Assembly (NCBI RefSeq): GCF_025833875.1
Contig: NZ_JAOYOD010000001.1
Span: 2,976,001 to 3,040,000, forward strand
Length of the DNA: 64,000 nucleotides
DNA from: Reichenbachiella ulvae
GTDB taxonomy: Bacteria; Bacteroidota; Bacteroidia; Cytophagales; Cyclobacteriaceae
Direction: 5' to 3'
Part shown: one piece after another, positions 47,461 to 56,742 of the stretch
How positions within the stretch are numbered: position 1 is the first letter of the stretch
Layout of the letters: each line of letters opens with the position of its first letter
Program-made: the position numbers and the translations under genes
The notes under the pieces: model-generated
The model's input: the letters and a program-made list of their open reading frames with translations, nothing else
Told to the model about the DNA's origin: nothing
The model's database searches: none

Positions 47461-48525
47461 TCAAAAAAGTGCTTGAGGAATATGCAACGCCGTATCAATG
47501 TCATTGGCCAATTCTTCCAATACCGCTACATCCTCCAGTTTTCCCGATGAAAATGAGAACAATCCGTTTTCATTTTCCACCGCTAAGTACAGTTGCCTAT
47601 TTTCAAAAGACATCATGATAGGACGATCAAATTTTTGATTCAAGCTAACCACACGCTCCATAATCGACGAAGACAAAACATAGCGAGCCTCTACCTGATC
47701 CGTCCCATATACAACGAACCTTTCGGTAAATCTCGGATCCTCCAGATGCACTTCCTGTTCTTCGCGAAAGTTAAAGCTGACCCATCGATCTAGTTTCGCT
47801 TTCTGATTTTTAGGCAACACCACCGTGTGTCCATTCAGTTTCTTTTTAAAATTCAGCCAGCAGAACATACCCCGGTAAGAATACTGGGTATTGTCTGCCA
47901 ACTTTCCCGAAAATAGGTTCTTAAACACATTTTGGTATAGCACCCCGAACATATTCAGGACAGGAATGTGCATGAGGGTGTTGAGTAGTTTGTTGGCCAC
48001 ATTGTTTTCAGCAATGCCAAGGTCGGTGATGTTAACCTCCGTGTCGTTTGTCTTGCTTCTGATCTGCCCATAGCTATAGATGGGTGCATCCTCTTTTATC
48101 CAGGCGAAAAGTTTGCTCCTGACGACCTCTTTGGCCGGGCTCTTGGCACCTTGCGTAAATTCGACCATAGGAAACAATCTCCTGACCACTCTGGCCATAG
48201 TTTCGTCTTCCTTGATTTTAAACTTTTGAAAAGCCCTGGCAAACACCAATGTGGTAGGATACAAGAGCACCAACATCCCTCCCAACAGGTACATATTGAT
48301 ATAGGGATGCATGGCATTGGGCCGAAGGTGTTTCAGCAGAGAGAAGAAACCCTTGTCTGCATCAGGGAGATATCCACTGCCCAAAATCAACATCATAAAC
48401 ACCAGATAAATGCCAAAAACACCCCACATGATTTTCTGATAAAAGAGGGTTTGTCTCCTCTTTTGGTAAAGGGTGTTCAGGACTTCACGGGTTTCCGTAT
48501 AGACGGTCTGTAGCTGCTCCATCAC
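47461..48525 (-). CDS. DUF3137-type membrane protein
   Basis: The protein has 354 residues. Two membrane helices ('IMWGVFGIYLVFMMLILG' and 'MYLLGGMLVLLYPTTLVFA') lie near residues 28-46 and 77-96. A cytosolic domain follows with 'FRGMFCWLNF'-like 'YRGMFCWLNFKKKLNG', 'VYGTDQVEARYVLSSS' and 'LYLAVENENGLF', features of DUF3137 (PF11335). Its role is unknown. In Bacteroidota it is commonly found next to lemA, as here. It is the last gene of the lemA-DUF1266-DUF3137 run, one base after the DUF1266 stop. Confidence 0.8.
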   Translation of the reverse strand: MMEQLQTVYTETREVLNTLYQKRRQTLFYQKIMWGVFGIYLVFMMLILGSGYLPDADKGFFSLLKHLRPNAMHPYINMYLLGGMLVLLYPTTLVFARAFQKFKIKEDETMARVVRRLFPMVEFTQGAKSPAKEVVRSKLFAWIKEDAPIYSYGQIRSKTNDTEVNITDLGIAENNVANKLLNTLMHIPVLNMFGVLYQNVFKNLFSGKLADNTQYSYRGMFCWLNFKKKLNGHTVVLPKNQKAKLDRWVSFNFREEQEVHLEDPRFTERFVVYGTDQVEARYVLSSSIMERVVSLNQKFDRPIMMSFENRQLYLAVENENGLFSFSSGKLEDVAVLEELANDIDTALHIPQALF

Positions 48526-48526
48526 C

Positions 48527-49333
48527 TTATCGAGCGGGCCAATCTATGGTGTTCCAGGGGCTGTTGTCGTCTTCCAGCACTTGTTTGTAAAGGTGGAATA
48601 CTTCTTCCTTGTAGGTGTGGTAGTCCTCTCTCATATCCAGGGCAAAACCAAGGGCAAAACTCTTTCCAAATTCCTCCCAGGAAGAGAAGGTCTCTAAGGC
48701 CAACTTTCTTGCAAAACTGATCACCTTCCAGGCTTCTTCCTCTGAGATGAGCTTGGCCGTAAATGCCTTGCGCGCCTGCCCCGTTAAAATAGCGGCATCA
48801 TAACCCGCAACACCCAGCTGCATTTCGGAATCAAAAGTGAGAATCCCTTTTTGCTTTAACACACTCAAAGTTTCACCTGTACTCAAGTGCTTCAAATAAC
48901 GCTCAGCACGTTCGTTTTGACCAAATTTCCCTTCCATCAATTGGTCCCAATTCTCCTTTGGTTCATTTTGAATCATGTGGAATATAAAATCGAAATACCA
49001 ACGGCGACCATCTTTCATAAAATACTCGGTAAGTCCCCAGTACCCCTCTGGGGTGTCAATGCCCCAGCCTTCCAAATAAGGCTGCACCTCTTTTGCAGTC
49101 AAAAAGGACAAGGTATTTGAGTCCGCTTTCCACCACTCTGAAATAGGCGTGTAAAACGCCACGGCAAAGAGCTGCTCATCGTTCAGCTGGCTGTTCGGCG
49201 ATCGGTTAAATTTGGCTTTGACCAGGTCCGGGGCATCATATTCCTCTTTCCCGATTTTGAAATAGCGATAGGCGTAAGAGGCGGCAGCTATAGCGAAAAT
49301 GACATAGCTGTACCAGGGTAAGTTTTCTAACAT
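48527..49333 (-). CDS. DUF1266-type protein with N-terminal membrane helix
   Basis: The protein has 268 residues. It has a short N-terminal membrane helix ('YSYVIFAIAAASYAY'), then 'LFAVAFYTPISEWW', 'GWGIDTPEGYWGLTEYFM', 'GVAGYDAAILTGQARKAF', 'LISEEEAWKVI', 'FSSWEEFGKSFALGF' and 'SPWNTIDW'. This set and order match DUF1266 (PF06889). The function is unknown. It is located between lemA and the DUF3137 gene in one operon, and may be involved in envelope maintenance with them; this is inference. Confidence 0.78.
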   Translation of the reverse strand: MLENLPWYSYVIFAIAAASYAYRYFKIGKEEYDAPDLVKAKFNRSPNSQLNDEQLFAVAFYTPISEWWKADSNTLSFLTAKEVQPYLEGWGIDTPEGYWGLTEYFMKDGRRWYFDFIFHMIQNEPKENWDQLMEGKFGQNERAERYLKHLSTGETLSVLKQKGILTFDSEMQLGVAGYDAAILTGQARKAFTAKLISEEEAWKVISFARKLALETFSSWEEFGKSFALGFALDMREDYHTYKEEVFHLYKQVLEDDNSPWNTIDWPAR

Positions 49334-49344
49334 TGGATAAGTGT

Positions 49345-49902
49345 TTAGTTTAACAGTTGATTAATATGAATTTCTTTTTGATCCGATTGGGGGATCTCTA
49401 GTAGTTCGTGGGTTCGATCCTTTCGAATGCTGGCAATCATGCTGGCGGGAAACATTTGTATGGTGTCGTTATATCGGGTCACCGCAGCATTGTAAGCCCG
49501 ACGAGCGGCAGAGATTTGATCTTCAATATCTGATAGTTCAAATTCAATATTGGAGAATTGCTTATCTGCCTTTAAATCAGGATAGCTTTCTATACTGATG
49601 TTTAACCCACTCATTAGATGAGTCAACTCATTGGAGGCCTTGATTTTTTCATTGGCTGCTGAGGCGTCATCCACCTTACTGCGCAGTTCAGTGATGCTCA
49701 GTAGGATTTCCTTCTCATGAGCCAGGTACTTTTTCAGCATAGCTATGAGGTTTGGAATCAGATCGAAACGCTTTTTGAGATAGATCTCAATGCTTCCATA
49801 GGCCTGTTGCACCTGATTCTTTTTGGCGATGATTCGGTTGTTGATCATGATGCCTATGATGGCAAGTAGCACCAGAGCCGAAGTGATGATTATGATTTCC
49901 AT
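49345..49902 (-). CDS. lemA: LemA family protein
   Basis: The protein has 185 residues. The N-terminal membrane helix ('ALVLLAIIGIMINNRII') and the first helix 'QVQQAYGSIEIYLKKRFDLIPNLIAMLKKY', across residues 31-61, are the LemA signature. 'IEFELSDIEDQISAARRAYNAAVTRYND' across 120-147 is the second. The fold is a three-helix bundle anchored in the inner membrane. LemA proteins are linked to envelope stress systems and membrane-bound metalloproteases. It heads the operon with DUF1266 and DUF3137. Confidence 0.93.
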   Translation of the reverse strand: MEIIIITSALVLLAIIGIMINNRIIAKKNQVQQAYGSIEIYLKKRFDLIPNLIAMLKKYLAHEKEILLSITELRSKVDDASAANEKIKASNELTHLMSGLNISIESYPDLKADKQFSNIEFELSDIEDQISAARRAYNAAVTRYNDTIQMFPASMIASIRKDRTHELLEIPQSDQKEIHINQLLN

Positions 49903-49914
49903 ATCCGTTTTTTT

Positions 49915-50631
49915 TTAAATGCTTATTTCTTGAAATTTCCACTCGAAGGGTTTCCCCAATGTTTTTATTGATTTCAGTTGTTGCAATTCGAACGCCTTAT
50001 TCAGTACTTCTGAGTCTTGTTCCTCGGTGTCCTCATTGAGGGTCGTGCTTATGATTTTCATGGTTCTGTTTTGGAAATCAATGCTGTGATCAATTTCATC
50101 ACCAGTACCCCGATGGTGTTCACTTCTCTCAAAGCCTATGAGCTCAAAGGCCTGATTCTGATATCTGAAACTGTACTGGTAGAAGGAACTGGACCAGCTA
50201 CCTGCACTGTACCACAGATGGAATTTTATCTGCAGCTCTCCATCCGGGAGGATTTGAAGTCCGTCAAATGGCTCATCCATCGTAGGCGCATCGCAAATGA
50301 TGATGAACTCATCGGATTGCAGCACCTTTTCCAAACTTTTATCTGCTTGACCAAAGTAGATGCCAAGCACTCTTGGATTTAGATCAAGGGTATCAATGCC
50401 TAATCCATCATTGTATTCAATGTGCTCTTTCAAAGTGTTTTGGAGGGCAAAAGCCAGGTCTGGATAACCATCCTGGTTCAGGTCTCCCGATGCCTGTGAC
50501 AGGACGCGCCATCCGGCTGGAATTAGATCATTGAATTCCTTGCCATGGAATGGTAATTCCATCGAATCATTCTGTGCTTTGAGTCCCAGGACTGAAAAGA
50601 TCAACAGGTAGAATACCATACACACTTTCAT
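49915..50631 (-). CDS. Secreted protein of unknown function with an FG-GAP/EF-like Ca motif
   Basis: The start taken is the ATG at 50629-50631 (238 residues), as it begins a signal peptide ('FYLLIFSVLGLKAQ') and lies 10 bases after the previous stop. The longer reading overlaps that gene. 'GDLNQDGYPDLAFAL' near residue 52 is a DxNxDGxxD calcium-binding loop as in FG-GAP repeats. The rest is a mixed strand protein ('YQYSFRYQNQAFELIGFE'). I recognise no further domain. It may be a periplasmic or exported protein in the same run as the lipoprotein gene 50642-51955. Confidence 0.72.
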   Translation of the reverse strand: MKVCMVFYLLIFSVLGLKAQNDSMELPFHGKEFNDLIPAGWRVLSQASGDLNQDGYPDLAFALQNTLKEHIEYNDGLGIDTLDLNPRVLGIYFGQADKSLEKVLQSDEFIIICDAPTMDEPFDGLQILPDGELQIKFHLWYSAGSWSSSFYQYSFRYQNQAFELIGFERSEHHRGTGDEIDHSIDFQNRTMKIISTTLNEDTEEQDSEVLNKAFELQQLKSIKTLGKPFEWKFQEISI

Positions 50632-50641
50632 CCTCACAGTC

Positions 50642-51955
50642 CTATTGGTCATGCTCATACTTAATACCATTAAATTTCAGTACCTGCGTTTCGGTGCTTA
50701 TCTGTTCTTCATAGTCGCAATCTCCCTGATCGTCCACGTAATTGGTCGTGGCGGTGATCTCGTTGTTGACCGTAAAGTCGAAAAGACCTTTGCTCTTTGT
50801 AGAATCCATACTTAGAGTCTTTTCTTCACGAACAAATTCACCTTCACAATCCGTATCCCATTCACCGTTGTACTGCATGACAGGATAGTTTTCCAATACT
50901 CGTCTTAGATCATCCTCAATTTTCGTAAAGAGCGAAAGTGTTTCATGTTCATAGGGATTGGCTCGGGACATCCCAACGAAAGAAACCCGTACACCGTAGG
51001 CTTCTTTCTCCTCAGAGACCTGATACAGCGCAGAGTCAATTCGTATTTCTTTTAGCTCAACGGCATCTGATACCCAAGAGCTATTCGCAGCACCTTCATA
51101 GAATTGGTGTGATATATTCCCTGATCTGGGATCCACGAGTACAATGTGGCTGTTGAGTTCAAAATATTGTTCAGCTTCATCCACTATACCTGGGATGACC
51201 AGAATGGCTTCATCGATTCTAAAAGGGTGTTCCTGAATTGCTATCAAATCCGTTTTGATTTGCACCCAATTCAATCGAAGGTCCGTCAAAACAGCGTCTA
51301 TCAGTGTAAACTCCTCAATGGATTCATTCAAGATGCCAGCGCTTAATTTTTCAAATCTTCCATCTGTTCGTATTTGATATACCGTTTCTTCTACCTCTTT
51401 GGACACGTCCCAAAAGATCCGATGGACTGTTAGTCTGTTTGGAGAGATGCGAGAGACTATTCGAGACATGCCCTCAGCTATTTCATCATAAGCCACCACT
51501 CGATGTGCTATAATGGCACCTTCCTGATCATAGTTGATCAGCACCGTTTCCATTTCATTGTCTCCCTTTTTTATGGTGACCACAACTGTATGAAAGTCTG
51601 TGGATAAGGGAATTTTGTAGTTGGAAATAGCCTTGTAGTTGTGGCTTTTTGTATGGAAATCAGGATAAATTTCCTCCAACTTCAAGGTTTTGACATCTAC
51701 CTCAGTATAATCTCCTTCCTCGATGAAACTATCAAAATTGGTAACCTCTATTTGAGGCAAACTTTTGACTTTGGATTGGGCAATGACCTCATCAAATGTT
51801 TGCGAAACGGCTTTTTCGATCACCGTATCGCTCACTTGCTGGACCGTGCTGTCTGGCTCAGTGATTTGTATTTCTGTAGTAGCTGTTTGCTTTTCTTTGC
51901 CTTGCTGACCACATGAAAAGAAAACCAACAGGATGATTAAATGTGCGTATTTCAT
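50642..51955 (-). CDS. Lipoprotein of unknown function
   Basis: The start taken is the ATG at 51953-51955 (437 residues), since 'YAHLIILLVFFSC' is a good lipoprotein signal. The longer reading adds 22 residues. After a low-complexity Thr/Gln/Val linker the protein is strand-rich, with no catalytic motif that I can see. It ends with 'FTVNNEITATTNYVDDQG' and 'VLKFNGIKYEHDQ'. The conserved-looking core 'HAVV...YDEIAEGMSRIVSR' does not lead me to a family. It is one of four adjacent genes (49915-52932) that probably form one unit. Confidence 0.72.
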   Translation of the reverse strand: MKYAHLIILLVFFSCGQQGKEKQTATTEIQITEPDSTVQQVSDTVIEKAVSQTFDEVIAQSKVKSLPQIEVTNFDSFIEEGDYTEVDVKTLKLEEIYPDFHTKSHNYKAISNYKIPLSTDFHTVVVTIKKGDNEMETVLINYDQEGAIIAHRVVAYDEIAEGMSRIVSRISPNRLTVHRIFWDVSKEVEETVYQIRTDGRFEKLSAGILNESIEEFTLIDAVLTDLRLNWVQIKTDLIAIQEHPFRIDEAILVIPGIVDEAEQYFELNSHIVLVDPRSGNISHQFYEGAANSSWVSDAVELKEIRIDSALYQVSEEKEAYGVRVSFVGMSRANPYEHETLSLFTKIEDDLRRVLENYPVMQYNGEWDTDCEGEFVREEKTLSMDSTKSKGLFDFTVNNEITATTNYVDDQGDCDYEEQISTETQVLKFNGIKYEHDQ

Positions 51956-51971
51956 TTTATCTCTTTTTCGA

Positions 51972-52313
51972 TTAGATAACATCAATGACCTTTTCCAATA
52001 GATAGTGTACGATGACCACAAACGCGGTAATAGCCATGAGCACTACCAAACGGGTGGCCGTCTTTTTCGAACTGTTGTTCATTTTTTTTCTGAGGTAGAA
52101 TATATCCGTCAGGACAAAACACAGGGCTATTACGCTACCTACGATGCTTCCTACATACATCAGTCCGAAATCATAAAACACATGGAGCAGAAACCCAAGT
52201 CCTTCTTCGGAGGAGTCATTGGATCCTAAAACAAGTCGCATATAACCAATGCCCAGAAGCAATGATAAAAGCGTCCAAAGTGTGTAGGTCCATATATTTT
52301 TAAAACTGCGCAT
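51972..52313 (-). CDS. Small integral membrane protein of unknown function
   Basis: The protein has 113 residues with four hydrophobic segments ('LWTLLSLLLGIGYMRLVL', 'GLMYVGSIVGSVIALCFVL', 'TRLVVLMAITAFVVIVHYLL'). A basic loop with 'YLRKKMNNSSKK' lies between the last two. There is no recognisable family. It lies 4 bases from the next gene upstream (52318) and 16 bases from the lipoprotein start. Confidence 0.65.
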   Translation of the reverse strand: MRSFKNIWTYTLWTLLSLLLGIGYMRLVLGSNDSSEEGLGFLLHVFYDFGLMYVGSIVGSVIALCFVLTDIFYLRKKMNNSSKKTATRLVVLMAITAFVVIVHYLLEKVIDVI

Positions 52314-52317
52314 CTCT

Positions 52318-52932
52318 TCAGAAGTTCTTTTGTGTTTTGTGATTCACCGAAACTAAACGGCTCAGACGATCCTCTTTCACAAATTCACCTTGATCAAAAT
52401 AGCTTACATCTCCGCAGTAATAAGTGGAGTCTGTTTCGCAGGTATCAAAATAAAACTCCGCCAACCGATACTGGGTGTACATGCCCAGTTCTTCTGAAAC
52501 AAAACCTCCCAGATCCTCCTCATTTTCTAAAAAATAAGCAGTGCCTGCATCTTGAAAAATATTGAATTGAAAGCCTTTGCTGTACTCATAAAATAAGACA
52601 GATTGTTCAGAGATGTAGACAGGTTTATTACTTCCAATAATTTCACTTTTTAGGTATTCGATGGCTTTTTCACGGATAGACTGGTTACGCACCATCGGGT
52701 CTTTGACAGGATTTTTTACCAGGTACAGATTCAGATAGACCTGAGACTGTACGAACTCCATCTTCTTAAAAAAGACCTGGTTGATCACCTCCCCAAGTGT
52801 AACCGCTACAATTAAAGCCAGAAAAATGACAAGTCTCTTTTTCACCGCAAAGATCCATTGGCCCAATCTAAAAGCTAAAAACCCCAAAAAAAGGAGCAAA
52901 AAAACCAAAATAAAGAGGATGACTACTTCCAT
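52318..52932 (-). CDS. Membrane protein of unknown function
   Basis: The protein has 204 residues. Two membrane helices at the N-terminus ('VVILFILVFLLLFLGFLAF' and 'RLVIFLALIVAVTLGEVI') are followed by a soluble domain of about 140 residues ('YLNLYLVKNPVKD', 'FQDAGTAYFLENEEDLGGFV', 'DSTYYCGDVSYFDQGE'). I do not recognise it. It is the first gene of the run 52932 to 49915. The gap to the next gene (52933-53106) has no feature I can support. Confidence 0.65.
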   Translation of the reverse strand: MEVVILFILVFLLLFLGFLAFRLGQWIFAVKKRLVIFLALIVAVTLGEVINQVFFKKMEFVQSQVYLNLYLVKNPVKDPMVRNQSIREKAIEYLKSEIIGSNKPVYISEQSVLFYEYSKGFQFNIFQDAGTAYFLENEEDLGGFVSEELGMYTQYRLAEFYFDTCETDSTYYCGDVSYFDQGEFVKEDRLSRLVSVNHKTQKNF

Positions 52933-53106
52933 GCTTTGTCTATACTACCAGCTGAACTCCATATCATTTTATCAGCATAAAGATGCACTAAGCGAGTTTA
53001 CTATGAAATAGCTAATGTCGATGTGCCAAGTTCTAACCCATATGCGATCAACCTTAATCAATAAGCGTCATGAAGGGCGACCTAACCAGAGCTTTATACT
53101 AGATGG

Positions 53107-53844
53107 CTAGTGGCTGTTGTACTCCAGAAATGTGGCCAGGAATGCTTCTTTTTTTCGGGAAGAGACGGGAATCCTTTGACCATTTATTAAATGGATAATG
53201 CCCGTCTTGTCATATTTATCGATGAATTTGAGATTAACCATAAAAGACTGGTGGGGCCGGGTAAAATTCACCTTTTCAAGTCTTGTTTCATATTCTTTTA
53301 AAGGTTTGGAGGCTATGTACTTTTTAGCATTGGTTAAATAGAAGGTGGTATAACCTTTGTCTGATTCGCAGTATAATAATTCATCTAGGTTGATCACTTG
53401 AAAACTATCGCTCAAGGATAGCACTAGTGTAGCGTCATTCTGGTACCAGACTTTTTTGGCTGTGGTTATTTGCTCTTTTTGTTGGGTTATGGGAGTGGCC
53501 TTTACTTTTTTCAGCGCCAACTGCAGCTCGTCGATATCCACAGGTTTCAATAGATAGTCCACTGCCCCTTTTTTCAAGGCTTTGAGTGCATACTCCTCAT
53601 AAGCTGTGATAAATATGGTTTTGAAATCAAGATGCTCGGTCTGATCCAAAAAATCAAAACCTGTCCCATCTGTCAGGTTAATATCCAAAAACACAAGTTC
53701 GGGCTTGCAGGCATTGGCAACTACCACGGCATCTTTTACCGAAGCGCATTCTCCTATGATCTCCATTTCGGCATCCACCGTTTTCAGAAGATTTAACAAC
53801 CCTTTTCGGATGTATGCCTTGTCCTCAACGATTATTGCTTTCAT
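53107..53844 (-). CDS. LytTR-type response regulator
   Basis: The protein has 245 residues. The receiver domain has the acidic pair E7-D8, the phospho-acceptor D54 ('LVFLDINLTDG'), the Thr in 'KTIFITAYEEYA' and Lys in 'YLLKPVD'. The C-terminal LytTR DNA-binding domain spans about 140-240 ('LLYCESDKGYTTFYL', 'FTRPHQSFMVNLKFIDKY', 'RIPVSSRKKEAFL'). Its partner kinase overlaps by 4 bases. Targets are unknown; such pairs often control surface or stress functions. Confidence 0.95.
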   Translation of the reverse strand: MKAIIVEDKAYIRKGLLNLLKTVDAEMEIIGECASVKDAVVVANACKPELVFLDINLTDGTGFDFLDQTEHLDFKTIFITAYEEYALKALKKGAVDYLLKPVDIDELQLALKKVKATPITQQKEQITTAKKVWYQNDATLVLSLSDSFQVINLDELLYCESDKGYTTFYLTNAKKYIASKPLKEYETRLEKVNFTRPHQSFMVNLKFIDKYDKTGIIHLINGQRIPVSSRKKEAFLATFLEYNSH

Positions 53845-56096
53845 TGATGCTCAACTAGTTTATATGGAATAATCAAAGAGACCTGGGTTCCCTGCGCTTG
53901 ATACTTTTTTCTGTCCTCTATGGATATGGTTCCAGGTAGGCGTAGTTCTTTGCCCAGAAGTTCCAACCTCTCACTAGTAATGATAGTGGCCAGGGAGTTC
54001 TTGCGGGTGCCGGATTTTTGCACAATCGTATCAATCCCAATTCCATTGTCAGTAATGGTACAGTTTAATTCATTTCCTATCCACCTCAGGTTCACCTTTA
54101 TTTCGCAATGTTCTTGACTCGACCCAAAGGCATGTTCAATGGCATTTTCAATAAAGGGCTGAATAATCATAGGAGGAATGAGCAAGAGGTTGCTATCTAT
54201 ACTTTCATCCACCACCAGACTATAATCATAGGATGGGTCGGCATCTATATTCTGTAAGGCCATATAAATATCGATGGCTTCTAGTTCCTGGATTAAAGGA
54301 ACCATCTTATCCCTTGAATTTTCCAGAACGATACGGAGTAGTTTGGAGAATTTTGATAGGTAAGTAATGGATTTATTTTCTTCCTTGCTTAAGATCATTC
54401 CCTGCAAAACAGATAAGGAGTTAAAGATGAAGTGGGGGGTCATTTGCGATCGCAGCAGTTTTTGTTCGGTTACGATTTGTCGGTTCCTGGCCTTAATGGC
54501 GTTGAATTTTTGATAAAACATCGTAGCTCCAGAAATAATGGAAAGGATGAGGATGCCGATAATAGCCCAAAGATAATTTTGCCTCGAGTTGGCCAGGTCC
54601 TGCGATGTGGTCAATACGGTTTGGGTGAGTTTTAATTCACGGATATTGGCAGAATCCAGTTGCTGCTTATACATGTACTCATATTCGAGTTGCGCCACTC
54701 TTTCAAAGTTCTCTTGATTGAAAAGGCTGTCGTTCAACAGTTTGAACTGTTGGTGGCTTTCGAGTGCATTTTTGTAGTTGCCCGTTGCTTCATAAATCCG
54801 GGAAAGGATTTCCGAAGCTTCTTTTTGATCCTCCAAAAAACCGGATTTTTCCGAAATCTCCTGTGCACGGAGCGCATTATTCAGAGCAATATCGTATGCT
54901 TTTAGGGTCGTATATGTTTTAGCCAGTCCGATATAAGCCGCACTGACTGCAGCCTTGCTTTCAATCTCCAAGCCACTTTTCTTTGCCTCAATGAAGGATT
55001 GAATGGCCGTCTCATAATTTTTTAATGCCAAATTAGTTGTGCCGATATTATTATGAATATAAGGGATCACAGTGTTTATGCCTGCTTCTTTGCTCAATCT
55101 CAGGGCCTTTGCATAGTGACTGAGCGCACTTGGGTAATCTCCGGTTTCTTCATATATCGTTCCAATCAGGTTTAGTGCTGTGCAGATTCCTTTCTTTTTA
55201 TTGTTGTGTTCGTCGATTTCTAAAGCCCTTTCATAACACTTCATGGCCTTGTCATAGTTTTTCTGCGTCTGATAAATTAGCCCCATATTGGTTATGTTAT
55301 TGACTATGCCCAGGCTATCTCCGAGTGCTTCATTCATGTACATAGATTGTTTGTAGTGCTCCAGAGCAAGCGGGTAATTGCCCTGCTTATCGTAAACTGT
55401 CCCCAGGTTATTCAGACTATAGGCAATACGTTGCTCATTCTCATTGGCTTCAGCAATGGCAAGTGCTTTTTTTAGGTGAAAGACGGCTTGATCAAACTCA
55501 CCTAAATCCTGATAAAGGCCGCCAATATTAATAAAGGGTGCGGAAAGGTTTTTACCTCCTATTTTCTCTTCGATCTTGATGGCTTCTTTGAAGTAAAATA
55601 TCGCTTCTCTAGGCATACCCTTATAGCTAAGGGCGATGCCCATGGCATTGTAGCAGTTCGCGATCCCTGCTTGGTAATTAGCAGTTTTATACCATTCCAA
55701 GGCCTCATCGTAGTAATCCAACGCTTGATCATAATTCGATTGAATGGCTTCTGTAATACCTCGGATGTAGATGCTTCTTGCCTGCCCTTTTTTAAAATGG
55801 ATGACATCCGCAATAGAATCCGATTGATCCAAATATTTCAGGGTAGTGATGAGGTCTTGACTAAAATAGGAAAACGCCAGTTCGTTTAAAAGATTCACCC
55901 TAGTCGTGTCATATGTAGCATGTAGTGACAGCTCCGATTCAAGACTATCGATTTTGGAGCGCTGCGCATGTGATTGACCAAGAGAAAGCAACAATAGAGA
56001 CCAAAAGAGCAATGGTTTGGAAATCAAATGCCCTAATTCCTTTTTTTCTAAACTGACTTTGTTTGCGGGTAAGAAGTTGGTCAATGGATTTGTCAT
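53841..56096 (-). CDS. TPR-containing LytS-type sensor histidine kinase
   Basis: The protein has 751 residues. A signal peptide ('WSLLLLSLGQSHAQ') follows an unusual ~30-residue N-terminal extension, and a later start is possible. Eight or more TPR repeats span about 70-430 ('AIANCYNAMGIALSYKGMPREA', split over one repeat, 'SLNNLGTVYDKQGNYPLALEHY'). Then come a coiled linker, one membrane helix ('YLWAIIGILILSIISGATMFY', cut across 500-520), the His_kinase motif with the phospho-acceptor His in 'MTPHFIFNSLS' near 552, and HATPase with 'NAIEHAF' and 'DNGIGI'. It probably phosphorylates the LytTR regulator whose gene overlaps its stop by 4 bases. Confidence 0.95.
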   Translation of the reverse strand: MTNPLTNFLPANKVSLEKKELGHLISKPLLFWSLLLLSLGQSHAQRSKIDSLESELSLHATYDTTRVNLLNELAFSYFSQDLITTLKYLDQSDSIADVIHFKKGQARSIYIRGITEAIQSNYDQALDYYDEALEWYKTANYQAGIANCYNAMGIALSYKGMPREAIFYFKEAIKIEEKIGGKNLSAPFINIGGLYQDLGEFDQAVFHLKKALAIAEANENEQRIAYSLNNLGTVYDKQGNYPLALEHYKQSMYMNEALGDSLGIVNNITNMGLIYQTQKNYDKAMKCYERALEIDEHNNKKKGICTALNLIGTIYEETGDYPSALSHYAKALRLSKEAGINTVIPYIHNNIGTTNLALKNYETAIQSFIEAKKSGLEIESKAAVSAAYIGLAKTYTTLKAYDIALNNALRAQEISEKSGFLEDQKEASEILSRIYEATGNYKNALESHQQFKLLNDSLFNQENFERVAQLEYEYMYKQQLDSANIRELKLTQTVLTTSQDLANSRQNYLWAIIGILILSIISGATMFYQKFNAIKARNRQIVTEQKLLRSQMTPHFIFNSLSVLQGMILSKEENKSITYLSKFSKLLRIVLENSRDKMVPLIQELEAIDIYMALQNIDADPSYDYSLVVDESIDSNLLLIPPMIIQPFIENAIEHAFGSSQEHCEIKVNLRWIGNELNCTITDNGIGIDTIVQKSGTRKNSLATIITSERLELLGKELRLPGTISIEDRKKYQAQGTQVSLIIPYKLVEHQ

Positions 56097-56129
56097 GTAG
56101 TAAATATGAGCATTCGTCAGTAAGTAATG

Positions 56130-56230
56130 GCTAACCTACTTGTCCTACCAAACTAATGGATCAACAGCAAACATCCCAGCCCGACCCTCGATTAGTCGAA
56201 AAATCAAATGCACTTTTCTTTAGGTGCAAT
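56130..56230 (+). repeat. Dispersed repeat R5 (most diverged copy)
   Basis: This stretch matches R1/R2 from GCTAACCTACTTGT to TTTAGGTGCAATG with many changes. It lies 34 bases upstream of the sensor kinase start, outside the toxin-antitoxin region, showing that the repeat is dispersed. The gap 56097-56489 otherwise contains only the terminator at 56410-56441. Confidence 0.65.
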
Positions 56231-56409
56231 GAACCCCCTAGGGACTGGCATGGAGTGTAAGGATGAGATCTAAAATCTAATAGAAGTGTAGCCCCACCAG
56301 GGATTTTTATCTATTTGTTTTACAAACACTTACTAAATATTGACAATAACAAAAGGTAAATCATTTCTTACTTTCATTATCGATTGCGATTTACTTCAAT
56401 AGAAGGAAC

Positions 56410-56441
56410 AAAAAACCAGATAGAACAAAGTCTATCTGGTT
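56410..56441 (-). terminator. Rho-independent terminator of the rhamnulose aldolase unit
   Basis: On the minus strand an 11-bp perfect stem AACCAGATAGA/TCTATCTGGTT (arms 56414-56424 and 56431-56441, 6-base loop) is followed by six T. It lies 49 bases after the small ORF 56490-56675, which suggests that ORF is part of the same transcript as the aldolase gene. Confidence 0.85.
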
Positions 56442-56489
56442 ATACGATTATTACAATCTATCTATAAGTATGATTGTCTTACCAATGCC

Positions 56490-56675
56490 TCATTTAAAAG
56501 CTGAGGCTACATTTTCGGTCTGCATTCTTCTGTAAAAGGCATAGTAGAGTCCTCCGCAGAGCAACCATGCCGGTAAAGTGAATAAAGAAAGAAATACCCC
56601 GGTCGAAACCGACAAGAGATAAAATCCCCCTGAGGCCATCAGCCAATTGATTGCCGAGAAAATCGTACCGCTCAT
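56490..56675 (-). CDS. Small two-helix membrane protein (possible)
   Basis: The frame is 61 residues, with two hydrophobic segments ('GGFYLLSVSTGVFLSLF' and 'LPAWLLCGGLYYAFYRRM') and a basic end. It lies 67 bases after the aldolase/dehydrogenase gene and 49 bases before a strong terminator, so a real small gene is plausible. I recognise no family, and a chance frame cannot be excluded. Confidence 0.45.
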   Translation of the reverse strand: MSGTIFSAINWLMASGGFYLLSVSTGVFLSLFTLPAWLLCGGLYYAFYRRMQTENVASAFK

Positions 56676-56742
56676 GGAGCGATACGATTTCGGTCTTGTT
56701 TATATCAGCAATATCGTCTTCCCTTACTTTTATTGCATTTAC

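Noticed and set aside
47279..47464. 61-residue frame after the DUF3137 gene
   Set aside because: It has Cys-rich low-quality composition, overlaps the end of the DUF3137 gene, and shows no domain, signal or membrane helix.
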